43,593 nt of DNA, from positions 771 to 44,363 of the forward strand of contig NVWF01000011.1 of assembly GCA_002746155.1 (NCBI GenBank), in the 5' to 3' direction. The notes below the pieces were generated by a model. The model was given only the letters and a program-made list of their open reading frames with translations. It was not told the DNA's origin and did not search any database. Position numbers and translations under genes: made by a program. This document shows, piece after piece, positions 23,255 through 32,793 of the stretch. The stretch comes from Gammaproteobacteria bacterium (GTDB lineage Bacteria; Pseudomonadota; Gammaproteobacteria; Enterobacterales; GCA-2746155). Positions within the stretch are counted from its first letter, which is position 1. Every line of letters begins with the position of its first letter.

Positions 23255-24558
23255 AAAGAGTCCTGCGGCGGAATCTTCTAGTCACTGTCACTTTGGTGAT
23301 GTCGATACTTTGCACTGTTCTATATATTGGCGCACAAAAACTAACTCAGGAGTTTGTAGTTTCAAGGTTACAGCATGATACAGAAAGTGTTATAGCCGCT
23401 CTGTTGATTGATCAAAATGGCTTGTGGTATATCCCTCAAGAGATGATGTCTAGAGTTTATAATCGTGTTCATTCTGGACACTATTATCAGGTTATGGTTA
23501 GTGACCAATCTATAAGGTCTCGCTCTTTATTTGATATTGAAATCAATCTTCCAGCGTCAAGCTTAAATAAAAATCATTATTATACTATGGATGGATTTGA
23601 TAATGGTTATTGGTTGGTATGGGTGCAACATATCTATAAGAAAGGAGAAAAAGTTACTATCTGGATAGCCGAAGATATTTCCTCAATAGCGGCTAATTTA
23701 AACAAATTTATTCTCTTTGCAATTTTTTCAGTTATTTTATCTATTATTACCCTACTGATCATGCAGTATCACATTTTACAACGTAGTTTTGTTCAATTAG
23801 AACATGTACGCGAAGCAATACGAAATATGAGGCTTGGTCTAAATGATCTTTCATTAAAACAACTCCCCATAGAAATTTCACCACTTGTTGATGAAATTGA
23901 TCGCCTACTTTTGCAACTAGGTCAAAGAGTTCAGCGCAGTCGTAATGCACTAGGAAATCTAGCTCATGAACTAAAGAGGCCTTTGCAGCAATTTCAATCG
24001 CAGGTTGAATCCATGGATGTAGAGCAACGAAATATTGCTGATTCAATTCTAAAAAGTATTAATGAAATCGTAGAGCGAGAACTCAAGCGTGCGAAAATTA
24101 TAGGTATTGCATCGCCGGGTCGTTTCACCATTATTGATGAAGATATTCCCCACCTACTTAAGGCGTTAAATAGTGTGTATCCCGAGAAAATTATCAATAC
24201 AGATTATCCTGATAATCTAATTCTGCCTTTTGATAGAGACGACATGTTGGAGCTTATTGGTAACCTTCTTGATAATGCTTGTAAGTTTGCTGATAAAAGT
24301 GCCTTTATCAGTTTTGAAGTATTTGATAAGGAATGTCGAATAACCGTTAAAGACGATGGTTGTGGTGTCTCTGAAAAACAAATGTCTATCATAGATATAC
24401 GAGGAGTACACCTTGATGAGAGCGCTGAAGGTCATGGATTAGGCCTGTCTATCTGTAAAGACATTGTTGATAGTTACTCTGGACTTATGACTTTTCAAAA
24501 AAATAAGCAAGGAGGGTTAACTGTGATTGTTAAGCTACCTAAAGCCTACGTGGTGTAA
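23242..24558 (+). CDS. sensor histidine kinase paired with the OmpR-type regulator
   Basis: 438 aa starting at TTG 23242, inside the end of the regulator gene (13-bp overlap). Membrane segments at about residues 10-30 and 160-180 flank a periplasmic sensor region of ~125 residues. Then come a HAMP-like linker, the dimerisation/phosphotransfer motif LGNLAHELKRPLQQF (His), and an ATPase domain with LIGNLLDNACKFADK, VKDDGCGVS and GHGLGLSICKDIV. This is the PhoQ/QseC-like layout. Context points to sensing a redox or gas cue relevant to the SHP/DHC cytochromes. Confidence 0.92.
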   Translation: MYSLKRVLRRNLLVTVTLVMSILCTVLYIGAQKLTQEFVVSRLQHDTESVIAALLIDQNGLWYIPQEMMSRVYNRVHSGHYYQVMVSDQSIRSRSLFDIEINLPASSLNKNHYYTMDGFDNGYWLVWVQHIYKKGEKVTIWIAEDISSIAANLNKFILFAIFSVILSIITLLIMQYHILQRSFVQLEHVREAIRNMRLGLNDLSLKQLPIEISPLVDEIDRLLLQLGQRVQRSRNALGNLAHELKRPLQQFQSQVESMDVEQRNIADSILKSINEIVERELKRAKIIGIASPGRFTIIDEDIPHLLKALNSVYPEKIINTDYPDNLILPFDRDDMLELIGNLLDNACKFADKSAFISFEVFDKECRITVKDDGCGVSEKQMSIIDIRGVHLDESAEGHGLGLSICKDIVDSYSGLMTFQKNKQGGLTVIVKLPKAYVV

Positions 24559-24642
24559 CAAACACTATCGTGAAGACTCTCTTTGATATAGGATACGAGA
24601 ACCAACGATTCAAACAAATAATAACGACTCAATAAGGTGCCC

Positions 24643-25224
24643 ATGAAAAATATAAAAACCCGATATTTAAGAGCTGCTTCATTATTTTTAATGCTAGTAT
24701 TAACATCAATCTCATTTGCTAAAATGCCAGCCGTTAAAGATATTTCAGTGGCCATTAATAGTCTTGTACCAGAACTATCTGTCACAGATGTTAATTCTGT
24801 TCCCAAGACAATTAAACAATTGTCAGGTAACAAGGGTTTAGTGCTTGTCTTGTTTCGTTCAGCAGACTGGTGCTCATATTGTATAAAGCACTTAAAAGAG
24901 ATCAACGAATGGAACGATCGGATCAATGAACTTGGTTATCAAGTTGCTGGAATTTCCTATGATTCACTAGAGATACTAAAAACTTTCTCAGATAAAAACC
25001 AATTAAAATACCCCTTACTACACGATCTAAACCACAAAACTATGGAAGATTTAAAAGTGATGAATGATAAACATAAGCCTGGAGATAAGGGATATGGTAT
25101 TCCATATCCAGGGGTTATGGTCATAAATAATGAAGGCAGACTTGCTTACAAATACTTTTATGAAGGTTATAAGAAACGCGTCATAATGGAAAAGTTATAT
25201 CTTCAGTTGAAAGCAGGCTTGTAA
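24643..25224 (+). CDS. exported thioredoxin-fold redoxin (AhpC/TSA type)
   Basis: 193 aa from ATG 24643, with AAGG 5 bp upstream; the GTG two codons earlier in the track is less likely. A signal peptide (YLRAASLFLMLVLTSISFAK) precedes a peroxiredoxin/thioredoxin-like domain. Its CxxC motif, SADWCSYCIKHLKEI, is placed as in ResA/TlpA-like and AhpC-TSA families, and the later segment PGVMVINNEGRLAYKYF is typical. It is predicted to act in the periplasm, perhaps reducing thiols or peroxide. It lies 84 bp after the kinase gene and may belong to the cytochrome regulon; its stop almost touches the convergent RND gene (1 bp gap). Confidence 0.82.
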   Translation: MKNIKTRYLRAASLFLMLVLTSISFAKMPAVKDISVAINSLVPELSVTDVNSVPKTIKQLSGNKGLVLVLFRSADWCSYCIKHLKEINEWNDRINELGYQVAGISYDSLEILKTFSDKNQLKYPLLHDLNHKTMEDLKVMNDKHKPGDKGYGIPYPGVMVINNEGRLAYKYFYEGYKKRVIMEKLYLQLKAGL

Positions 25225-25225
25225 G

Positions 25226-28200
25226 TCAGCTCTCTGATAGGGGTGCCTTAGACAACCGATCGAATCTAGGAAATTTAATTTTAGGAATATCTTCTATCAA
25301 GCTTATGGTTGCTGGCAAAAATACAGTGGTTAATATACTTGAAAAGAGCAGCCCACCAATAATCACATAAGCCATGGAATAATAGTAAATACCTCCGAGG
25401 GAGGGCTTTTGTATAATAATCGGAATTAACCCTACAAGCGTGGTTAAGGCTGTCATAATAATGGGCCTGAGTCGTTCTTTGCCGCCTTGTATCATGGCTT
25501 TTTCACGGTTCCAACCTTCCCTCCGGTAGAGGTTGATATGCTCAATCATTACAATGCCATTATTTACAACAATGCCTAGTAATAAAAGAACAGCAACGGA
25601 CGCTGGTCTATCAAAATCGACATTCACTAAATACAAGGTCCAAAAAGCACCTGCCAGAGCAAAAGGTAGAGAGATCATTAATGCCAAGGCTTGGCGCATT
25701 GATTCAAACAAACTCGCCATAACAGCAAAAATTAAACCCAATGCTAGCAGCAAATTTAATACAAATTCGTCCTGACTAGCTTGTTCATTTCTACCTCTTG
25801 GGTTAAATTCCCATTTAAAACCTTGAGGAAGCTCCATTTGTATTAAGCGTTCCATTGCTTGCTTTTGGTATTCACTCTTCTGGCCTCGATCAAATCGAGC
25901 GCCTACCCAAACGCTAGAAATTTTATCTTCACGCCTAATGCGTTGAGGGCTTTTTTGAGTGCTAAAGTTAACCACACTATCAAGAACGATTGTTTTGCCA
26001 TCCTGCTTAACCATTGACAGATTCTTTAAGTCTTCGATGCCCGTATTTTCAGCATCTCCCAATAGCAATTTCATATCTACTTCGCCAGTCTCACTTTTAA
26101 AACGAGGTAGTCTGCTTCCACGAAAAGTCATCTCTACGAGACTTGCTGGTTCATTTCCTCTGAGTCCATAGCGAGATAGTCTTTGTCGATCAATTTCAGC
26201 ATGCAATTCTAGTTGTTGGCCATCAGCGGTACTATAAAAATCAAATAAGCCTGGTATATCTTGAATCAGTAGTAATGCTTTTTCACCCAGCTGACTAAGG
26301 GTGTCACTATCTGGACCTCGTAGCTGCATGCCGATACGTTTACCACTATTTCGGCGCCAAAATGGACCATTATCCTGAACAGTTATTTTAACCCCAGGAA
26401 TTTGAGGAAGAACGCTCGTTAATTTTTGTCTGACTTTGTTCATCTCTTCTTCATTTTGAAATCCCGTCTTCATGTACAGACGAACGATTGAAAAGCCATT
26501 GCTCCACCAACTATAAATAGAGGCCACGTTGAATTCTTCGCGGTAGGGTTCTAGTGCTTGTTCAATTTCTGTAATATGAATTTCTTTTTGTTCGAGGGAA
26601 ATTGCTTCAGAAAAATTCACTCCCATACCTACAAAGGTTTCTGCTGGTGAAGGATCAAAATTAAAATTTAACCTTTGTACAGGAAATATCGTTGCCGCTA
26701 TGACCACCAGGCCCGCCACCACAGCTATCCACCTATGTCTTAAAGTAAATCTAAGGGTGCGTACATAATAAGATTGTATCCAGTCCATCACAGGTGTTTT
26801 TCTATGCTTCTTGGGTTTCGACAATAACTTACTTGCAGCAAGAGGAATAAGCGTTTGAGATATGAACAATGATGCTACCAAGGTTAATACAATAGTAATA
26901 CCAAGCTCTTGAAGCATTATATTCATGTTCGTTGGCTTAGTAAAAATCATCGGCAGAAAAACAATAATACTTGTAAGTGTTGCGGTAGTAACGGCCACTG
27001 CAACTTCTTTGGAACCTAATAATGCTGCAACACGTCCTGAATATCCTTTACGCTGATACCTGACAATATTTTCCATCACCACAACGGCATTATCCACCAA
27101 CATACCTAAACCAACGATCAGGCCTAATAAGGATATGGTGTTAAGTGTCTTGCCTTGCAGCCAGATTACGCCACAAGCAACAATTAGCGAAAATGGAATA
27201 CAAGAAACGGCAACTAAAGTGGTTGAGGCTTTTCTTAGAAAGATAAATAATATTAACGATGCTAAAATCGCACCAAAAAATCCTGTTTGTTGCAGATCAT
27301 TTAAGGTGTTTTTGATTTCTTTTCCCTGATCCTGCCAGACCAGAAAGTTGATACCATCAAGTTCAGGATCATTCTTCATAGACTCAATGCTATCTCTAAC
27401 GGCTTGTGTGATTTCTATGGTGTTAGCGGAGGATTCTTTAGCGATATTTAATCCTACTGCAAATTCACCATCAAGATGACGGCCATATTCAAAGGGGGGT
27501 TCACGATAGGTAATATCCGCAACATCTGCTACTTTTAGATTTCGATTTAGAAGAGGTAAGTTACCTATATCCTCAACCGTTACAAAGGCGCCGACTGCAC
27601 GTAAATATGCCCGAGTTTCCTCGCTTCTTAGAACACCTAGTGAATGATTTTGGTTATTTTGTGAAATTGTTCGCCATACATCTCGAGCATCGACTTTATG
27701 TTGACGCAGCTTATTCAAATCAAGATTAATTCTTACTTCTCTGGGGTTTACCCCATCGAGTGTGACAACCGCAACACCCGCTATACGCTCAAGAGGGCGT
27801 ACAATTTTACGATCGAGCAAGTCATAATTTTTGCTTAAATCTCTGCCGGAGGATAATCTAGCCTCAAGTATAGTTTCACCACTTTCTCTTGGATTCCAAC
27901 TCTCAGAGACGATGATCCTTTCAACGTCATCGGGCAATTGATCTCTTATTCTATCGATCCTTTGATGTATTTCCGAACGGGCGAGGGCCATATTAACGTT
28001 ATAGTCAAAATGTAGAGCAACTCTAGCTCCTCTAGAACTACTATTAGAATTCATACGTTCTAAACCATTGAGAGAAGATAACGCATCCTCTAAGGGCTTA
28101 ACGATTAATCTTTCAATGGCCTTAGGAGACGCATTATCATAATCTGTGGAGACAAAGAGTCGCTTATTTTCTACCTCAGGCATAAAAGCCAATTGTAAAC

Positions 28201-28291
28201 GCAAGAGAGCAATCACACCAAGAACCAAAAGGCTCAACAAAACCATCGAGGTTGCAACCGGTCGTTTAATCGCTAATTCTGGTAATGTCAT
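25226..28291 (-). CDS. RND-family efflux permease (second of pair)
   Basis: 1021-aa inner-membrane RND transporter of the AcrB/HAE1-like superfamily. An N-terminal TM1 follows MTLPELAIKRPVATSMVLLSLL. Two large periplasmic loops and two six-helix bundles are visible. TM4 reads LGMLVDNAVVVMENI, with a single Asp where AcrB has Asp-Asp; TM10 region is LLGIVVNNGIVMIEHIN and FRGSRLPRFKSETGEVDM lies in the second loop. It should export drugs, lipids or other hydrophobic compounds using the proton gradient together with a fusion protein and an outer-membrane channel. It starts 33 bp after the other RND gene. Confidence 0.92.
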   Translation of the reverse strand: MTLPELAIKRPVATSMVLLSLLVLGVIALLRLQLAFMPEVENKRLFVSTDYDNASPKAIERLIVKPLEDALSSLNGLERMNSNSSSRGARVALHFDYNVNMALARSEIHQRIDRIRDQLPDDVERIIVSESWNPRESGETILEARLSSGRDLSKNYDLLDRKIVRPLERIAGVAVVTLDGVNPREVRINLDLNKLRQHKVDARDVWRTISQNNQNHSLGVLRSEETRAYLRAVGAFVTVEDIGNLPLLNRNLKVADVADITYREPPFEYGRHLDGEFAVGLNIAKESSANTIEITQAVRDSIESMKNDPELDGINFLVWQDQGKEIKNTLNDLQQTGFFGAILASLILFIFLRKASTTLVAVSCIPFSLIVACGVIWLQGKTLNTISLLGLIVGLGMLVDNAVVVMENIVRYQRKGYSGRVAALLGSKEVAVAVTTATLTSIIVFLPMIFTKPTNMNIMLQELGITIVLTLVASLFISQTLIPLAASKLLSKPKKHRKTPVMDWIQSYYVRTLRFTLRHRWIAVVAGLVVIAATIFPVQRLNFNFDPSPAETFVGMGVNFSEAISLEQKEIHITEIEQALEPYREEFNVASIYSWWSNGFSIVRLYMKTGFQNEEEMNKVRQKLTSVLPQIPGVKITVQDNGPFWRRNSGKRIGMQLRGPDSDTLSQLGEKALLLIQDIPGLFDFYSTADGQQLELHAEIDRQRLSRYGLRGNEPASLVEMTFRGSRLPRFKSETGEVDMKLLLGDAENTGIEDLKNLSMVKQDGKTIVLDSVVNFSTQKSPQRIRREDKISSVWVGARFDRGQKSEYQKQAMERLIQMELPQGFKWEFNPRGRNEQASQDEFVLNLLLALGLIFAVMASLFESMRQALALMISLPFALAGAFWTLYLVNVDFDRPASVAVLLLLGIVVNNGIVMIEHINLYRREGWNREKAMIQGGKERLRPIIMTALTTLVGLIPIIIQKPSLGGIYYYSMAYVIIGGLLFSSILTTVFLPATISLIEDIPKIKFPRFDRLSKAPLSES

Positions 28292-28324
28292 AATGTAAGA
28301 TTCCTATTTACCCAAATCATAATC

Positions 28325-31300
28325 TTAACTCTGCGCTTTAGGTTGAGGGTGACTTTCAGCACCCTCAGCAATTTCTAACTGACGTTCTCTTGCTAATTGT
28401 TCAGCGTCTGTTTCAACGGTTGAAGGCATTAAATAATACACCGAGGGAATAATTAATAAGGTGAGAATTGTTGAAACAATCAATCCAAATGATACAACAA
28501 CTGCTAAGGGAGCCCTTAGTTCTGCACCTTCACCATAACCTATGGCCATGGGTAATAATGCTAATACCGTGGTACAGGTTGTCATTAATATAGGCCTTAG
28601 TCTCGATTCACCGGCTGCTATTATAGCATCCAGTTTAGCAAGGCCTTTTCGCCGCCCTTGATTAATCGCATCAACCAACACAATAGCATTGTTGACAACG
28701 ATACCGACTAAAAATACTGCTCCTATCATTGAGATTACACTCAAAGCATAACCCGTCAAATAGAGTCCAAGAATGACCCCGATAGACGCTAGAGGAATCG
28801 TTAATAAAATAACGAAGGGGTGCCCCAAGTGTTCGAAGGTTGCTGCCATCACTAAATAGACCAGGAAGATAGCTAACCCAATGGCAAAGATTAAACTTGA
28901 AAATGACTTCGCCATTTCTTTATTCTGCCCACCGAATTCAAATGTGATACCGGGAGGCGGAGGGTTATTTCTTATAAATGCTGATAATTTACTTGTGATC
29001 TCTTTTAAACTAATGTTATCTAAATTTGCAGCGATGATAGCTACTCGAGATTGTTGTACTCTATCGATGGCAGCTGGGCCTTGTCCATGTTCAATATTAG
29101 CAACAGCTGCAAGTGTTATCGTCTTGCCATCTACTTCACCAATAACAATATTATGAATATCATTGATATTGTTACGATCAGCCATCCTATTTCTTAGTCT
29201 GATATTAATTTGCCTATCAGGAAGACGAAATTTTGAAACAATCACACCACTAACTCTTTGATTAATAGTTTGAGCAACCTGCTCAATACTGAAACCTAAT
29301 TGGGATAGTTTGTTCCTATCAAAAGTAACCATCAGTTCTGGATTACCTGTCTCTAGAGATGCACGAATATCCTTTAGACCTTCTATTAACTTTACTTCAG
29401 GCAAAATGCCCAGAGTGTATTCCCGTAAGGCTTCAATATTTTCGCCGAAAAACAACATTTCCATGGGTGTTTTTAAACTGAAAAAAGATGGGCGACCAAA
29501 TTGAATATCAGCACCTGGAATATCCATATATTGATCCCTTAATGCATCAATCACCCGTTGCTCCATTGCCGTATCGCTTCTGTCTTTAATGACGATGTTG
29601 ATTTGTCCTAAATTTTCGTCCTTGCTTTTCAAGCTTAAGCCACCACTGACATTCCTGCTACCAATTGATACATAGGCTCGAGCGATGTCTGAATTTTCTA
29701 GTGCAAGTCTTTCCATTTTTTGTAAAACTTTGGTTGTAGCAGGCAAGGCTGTCCCTTCAGCTAAAGTGACATCAAAATAGAATTCACCCTCACTCAATTG
29801 TGGTATTAAAGCTGTTGGGATTTGAGGAATTAGAAGTAAGCAAAGGCCCAGAGTGGCAAAAGCTGAAACGACCATTTTTTTCGGGTGAGCTAATGCAAAA
29901 TCAAGCAAGGGTCGATATATTCGAATCAAGCCTTTGCCGCCATCGCTAATCCTCGGCGCCTGGTGAGACTTGGTAGAAGAGCCAAGCGATGCCAGCATGG
30001 GTACTAGTGTAAAAGATAATATAAGTGACGCCAATAAGCTAAAAGTAACGGTCAGAGCCTGATCACGAAATAACTGTCCTGCGATGCCTTCTACAAATAC
30101 AATGGGTAAAAAAACGGCAATGGTGGTGAGTACTGAAGCCGTAACCGCACCTCCAACTCTAGAGGTACCTTCAATGGCCGCCTCAAAAACGCTTAATCCT
30201 TTTTCCCTTTCTCGGTGGATTGACTCTAAGACTACGATTGCAGAATCCACTAACATTCCTACCCCTAATGTTAAGCCACCTAAGGACATAATGTTGAGAG
30301 ATACGTCAGCACGATACATAAAGATAAAGGTAGCGATCACAGAAAGTGGTATGGCTGCGGTAATGATGCTTGTTAGTCTTATATCCCTCAAAAACAACCA
30401 AAGGACTAGAATGGCAAGCAGACCACCAATCATTAGTGATTGTTTAACTTCACTAATTGATTGTTCAATAAAGCGAGATTGGTCAAATTGTAGATGGATT
30501 TTATTGCCTTGGGGTAAGCTTTTATTTAACTTGTCTAGTTGGCTTTTTATGGCGTTAGCCACTTTAACCGTATTGGCATCGCCTTCCTTATAAACTGAAA
30601 TCATGACGCCTTCTTCACCATCAAAACGAGTGATTTCTGTTCGGTCTTTACTGCCCCATTTTACGGTTGCTACATCACCGAGCAATACAGATGGCTGATC
30701 TGCTGAGGTAACTCTTAAATCTCTGATCTCTTGAAGATTATCGTATTCATTAACTGTTCTTACTAACAACTGTGTTTGAGAATTTTTAAGAGAACCTCCT
30801 GGTCGATTTATATTTGAATTGGTTAACATTTGAGCAAGAGCCTCAGGGCTTATACCCATAGCGGCTAATTTGCCTTGATTAATGTCTATTTGAATTTCTT
30901 CTTCTTCCCCCCCTTGAACGGTTGCAGATGCTACTCCTTCAATCCTCTCAAGTGATTCTTTGACTTGTTTATCTCCTAACAATCGTAATTGTGTTAAGGG
31001 TAAAGAACCGCTTAAACTCAACTTTAAAATAGGATCTAAGGCAGGATCATAACGAAGCACGATGGGGTCTTCCGCTTCTAGGGGGATGCGTAATCGGTCA
31101 AGCTTCTCCCTAATATCCATTGATAATTCTGTCAGGTTTGCATCCCAACCAAATTCTAATGTAACTTCAGATATACCTGAGCGTGATACGGAATGGATTT
31201 GTTTTAATCCCTTGAGCACCCCAACAACTTCCTCCACAGGTCGCGTGACAAGTTGTTCAACCTCAGCTGGAGCTGCATTAGGAAATTCAGTTTGCACCGT

Positions 31301-31441
31301 AAAAGAAGGATAACTTAATGCAGGTAGAAGGTTTGTAGGTAATCGAGAGAATCCAACTGCACCAAAGGCTAGTATGGCAAGAGAAACCATAAGAACCGTT
31401 ACTCTGCGTCTTACGGAAAACTCAACAACTCCCTTGATCAC
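28325..31441 (-). CDS. RND-family efflux permease (first of pair)
   Basis: 1038-aa RND transporter similar in plan to its neighbour but clearly different in sequence. It opens MIKGVVEFSVRRRVTVLMVSLAILAFGAVGFSRLPTNLLP. The first periplasmic loop has FPNAAPAEVEQLVTRPVEE and TM4 has GVGMLVDSAIVVLESI. FVEGIAGQLFRDQALTVTFSL and TM10 region VGIVVNNAIVLVDAINQG follow. Its start overlaps the membrane-fusion gene by 4 bp (ATGA), so it is coupled to it. Paired RND genes behind one fusion protein recall MdtBC-type heteromeric pumps; whether these two assemble together is inference. Confidence 0.93.
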   Translation of the reverse strand: MIKGVVEFSVRRRVTVLMVSLAILAFGAVGFSRLPTNLLPALSYPSFTVQTEFPNAAPAEVEQLVTRPVEEVVGVLKGLKQIHSVSRSGISEVTLEFGWDANLTELSMDIREKLDRLRIPLEAEDPIVLRYDPALDPILKLSLSGSLPLTQLRLLGDKQVKESLERIEGVASATVQGGEEEEIQIDINQGKLAAMGISPEALAQMLTNSNINRPGGSLKNSQTQLLVRTVNEYDNLQEIRDLRVTSADQPSVLLGDVATVKWGSKDRTEITRFDGEEGVMISVYKEGDANTVKVANAIKSQLDKLNKSLPQGNKIHLQFDQSRFIEQSISEVKQSLMIGGLLAILVLWLFLRDIRLTSIITAAIPLSVIATFIFMYRADVSLNIMSLGGLTLGVGMLVDSAIVVLESIHREREKGLSVFEAAIEGTSRVGGAVTASVLTTIAVFLPIVFVEGIAGQLFRDQALTVTFSLLASLILSFTLVPMLASLGSSTKSHQAPRISDGGKGLIRIYRPLLDFALAHPKKMVVSAFATLGLCLLLIPQIPTALIPQLSEGEFYFDVTLAEGTALPATTKVLQKMERLALENSDIARAYVSIGSRNVSGGLSLKSKDENLGQINIVIKDRSDTAMEQRVIDALRDQYMDIPGADIQFGRPSFFSLKTPMEMLFFGENIEALREYTLGILPEVKLIEGLKDIRASLETGNPELMVTFDRNKLSQLGFSIEQVAQTINQRVSGVIVSKFRLPDRQINIRLRNRMADRNNINDIHNIVIGEVDGKTITLAAVANIEHGQGPAAIDRVQQSRVAIIAANLDNISLKEITSKLSAFIRNNPPPPGITFEFGGQNKEMAKSFSSLIFAIGLAIFLVYLVMAATFEHLGHPFVILLTIPLASIGVILGLYLTGYALSVISMIGAVFLVGIVVNNAIVLVDAINQGRRKGLAKLDAIIAAGESRLRPILMTTCTTVLALLPMAIGYGEGAELRAPLAVVVSFGLIVSTILTLLIIPSVYYLMPSTVETDAEQLARERQLEIAEGAESHPQPKAQS

Positions 31442-32544
31442 GAACCTTTATCTCGACTATCATCAATGACAACTACTGAAACCCCATCGTTTAAATTTCT
31501 CTGACCTTTAACAATTACTCTATCAGACTCTTCTATACCTGATGTGATTTCAGTATAAGAATCCACAACGAATCCTAGTTGCACATCTTGGCGTTGTGCT
31601 TGTCCATCTTTTTCTAAAAAAACAAAACGCCTTTCTCTTTCCTCGATAACGGCAACGGTTGGAATGAGTAGGGTGTTTAGGTGTTTAGCCGTTATAACTT
31701 TAACTTCAGTGAAGTCACCAGGCCTCACCTGCATTGGGTATTCATCTAATCGGATAGTGACTTTAATGGTGCCAGTATTAGGATCAACAATGGGGCTAAC
31801 AAGGTCAACTATGCCAATCAGAGGCTGGGAAACATTATCGATTGTTAATTCAACGCTATCGTCGATAGCCACGATACCAATCCTTGAAGCCGGAAGATAA
31901 ACTCTAAGCAATAAAGGTTTTATGGCCATCATTCTAAACAGCAGTTCACCTTGAGTAACATAGGCACCCAGATCAATATTTCTTGTCACCACACGGCCTT
32001 TGAAAGGAGCGGATATTTTTGTATGTGATAAGGCTAAATCAGCAATAGCTTTATCTGTTTTTGCCGTTTGAAAGGCTATTTCAGCAGAGTCATATTCATT
32101 GGCAGGCACAACGCCAGCTTTACGCATTTTACTCAATCGTCGATATTCCTTCTCAGCGGATATGAGTTTTTGCTTGGCTTGCAAGGCGCGTAATTTTTGG
32201 TCGTCATCTTCAAGTTGTAGTAGGACTGTTCCCCTTTCAACATCATCACCCTCTTCATGGAATAATTGTCGAACAACGCCTGATGAGCGAGCATTGATTT
32301 TTGCATCACTTTTAGGTTCGAGAGCGGTGGTGGTAGTGTAGTAGGATGAGGCGGTATCTCTCTTGGGGAGAATGATACTAATAGGCGTTGGTTTGGTAAA
32401 TCCCTTGCCTTTTGACTTTTGTTTCCACTGACCGCTTTTTGTTTGAGCAGATGAGTCTTTTTCACCACTACAACTTGTGATTAACAACAGTGGCATAGAG
32501 AAAAACAATAAGAATATATATGGGCTTAATTTATTTAGAATCAT
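31438..32544 (-). CDS. RND efflux membrane-fusion (periplasmic adaptor) lipoprotein
   Basis: 368 aa with a signal peptide and lipobox (LLLITSCSG), thus a lipid-anchored adaptor linking the RND pumps to an outer-membrane channel. Visible parts are a biotinyl-lipoyl-like half (GVVRQLFHEEGDDVERGTVLLQLEDDD), a short coiled-coil hairpin (KLISAEKEYRRLSKMRKAG), the second lipoyl half (HTKISAPFKGRVVTRNIDLGAYVTQGELLFRM), and a C-terminal beta-barrel (GQRNLNDGVSVVVID). A basic linker (KSKGKGF) follows the anchor. First gene of the efflux operon; no TolC-like gene is present, so an outer-membrane partner must be encoded elsewhere. Confidence 0.93.
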   Translation of the reverse strand: MILNKLSPYIFLLFFSMPLLLITSCSGEKDSSAQTKSGQWKQKSKGKGFTKPTPISIILPKRDTASSYYTTTTALEPKSDAKINARSSGVVRQLFHEEGDDVERGTVLLQLEDDDQKLRALQAKQKLISAEKEYRRLSKMRKAGVVPANEYDSAEIAFQTAKTDKAIADLALSHTKISAPFKGRVVTRNIDLGAYVTQGELLFRMMAIKPLLLRVYLPASRIGIVAIDDSVELTIDNVSQPLIGIVDLVSPIVDPNTGTIKVTIRLDEYPMQVRPGDFTEVKVITAKHLNTLLIPTVAVIEERERRFVFLEKDGQAQRQDVQLGFVVDSYTEITSGIEESDRVIVKGQRNLNDGVSVVVIDDSRDKGS

Positions 32545-32638
32545 TGTATAAATATATCATAATTAGTAAAGGAAAAATTGACGCAGATTATTTATTAAGT
32601 AAGAAAGCATTGCAAGAAATTGAGACCAACTGTCTATT

Positions 32639-32651
32639 ACTTAAGTTAAGT
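32639..32651. promoter_or_regulatory. 13-bp perfect dyad, possible operator
   Basis: ACTTAA-G-TTAAGT is a perfect inverted repeat in the 249-bp divergent gap between the efflux operon and the membrane-protein/XRE pair. It lies upstream of both. A regulator-binding role is a guess from symmetry and position. Confidence 0.25.
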
Positions 32652-32704
32652 CACCGAAAGGTAGAAATACTTACCAAAGGTTAACAAAGTGCAGCTGGAA
32701 CTAT

Positions 32705-32733
32705 TTGTCTTGATATGGTTTGATGACTAAAAT
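32705..32733 (+). promoter_or_regulatory. candidate sigma-70 promoter of the membrane-protein/XRE operon
   Basis: TTGTCT (32705-32710), 17-bp spacer, TAAAAT (32728-32733), about 60 bp before the GTG start at 32794. Confidence 0.4.
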
Positions 32734-32793
32734 GTATAGCAAGCCAAACTAAATGACAAGCAAGCTTTACATTAAGACAAAGGAGATTGACTA

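Noticed and set aside
24546-24926. 126-aa minus-strand ORF over the redoxin start
   Set aside because: The plus strand carries a clear signal peptide and CxxC redoxin in this region, so the minus-strand frame is a shadow.
30084-30593. 169-aa ORF opposite the RND permease
   Set aside because: Antisense shadow of a well-supported RND gene; composition reflects the reverse complement of membrane segments.
32133-32468. 111-aa ORF inside the efflux adaptor gene
   Set aside because: Same-strand shadow in another frame of a clearly coding gene.
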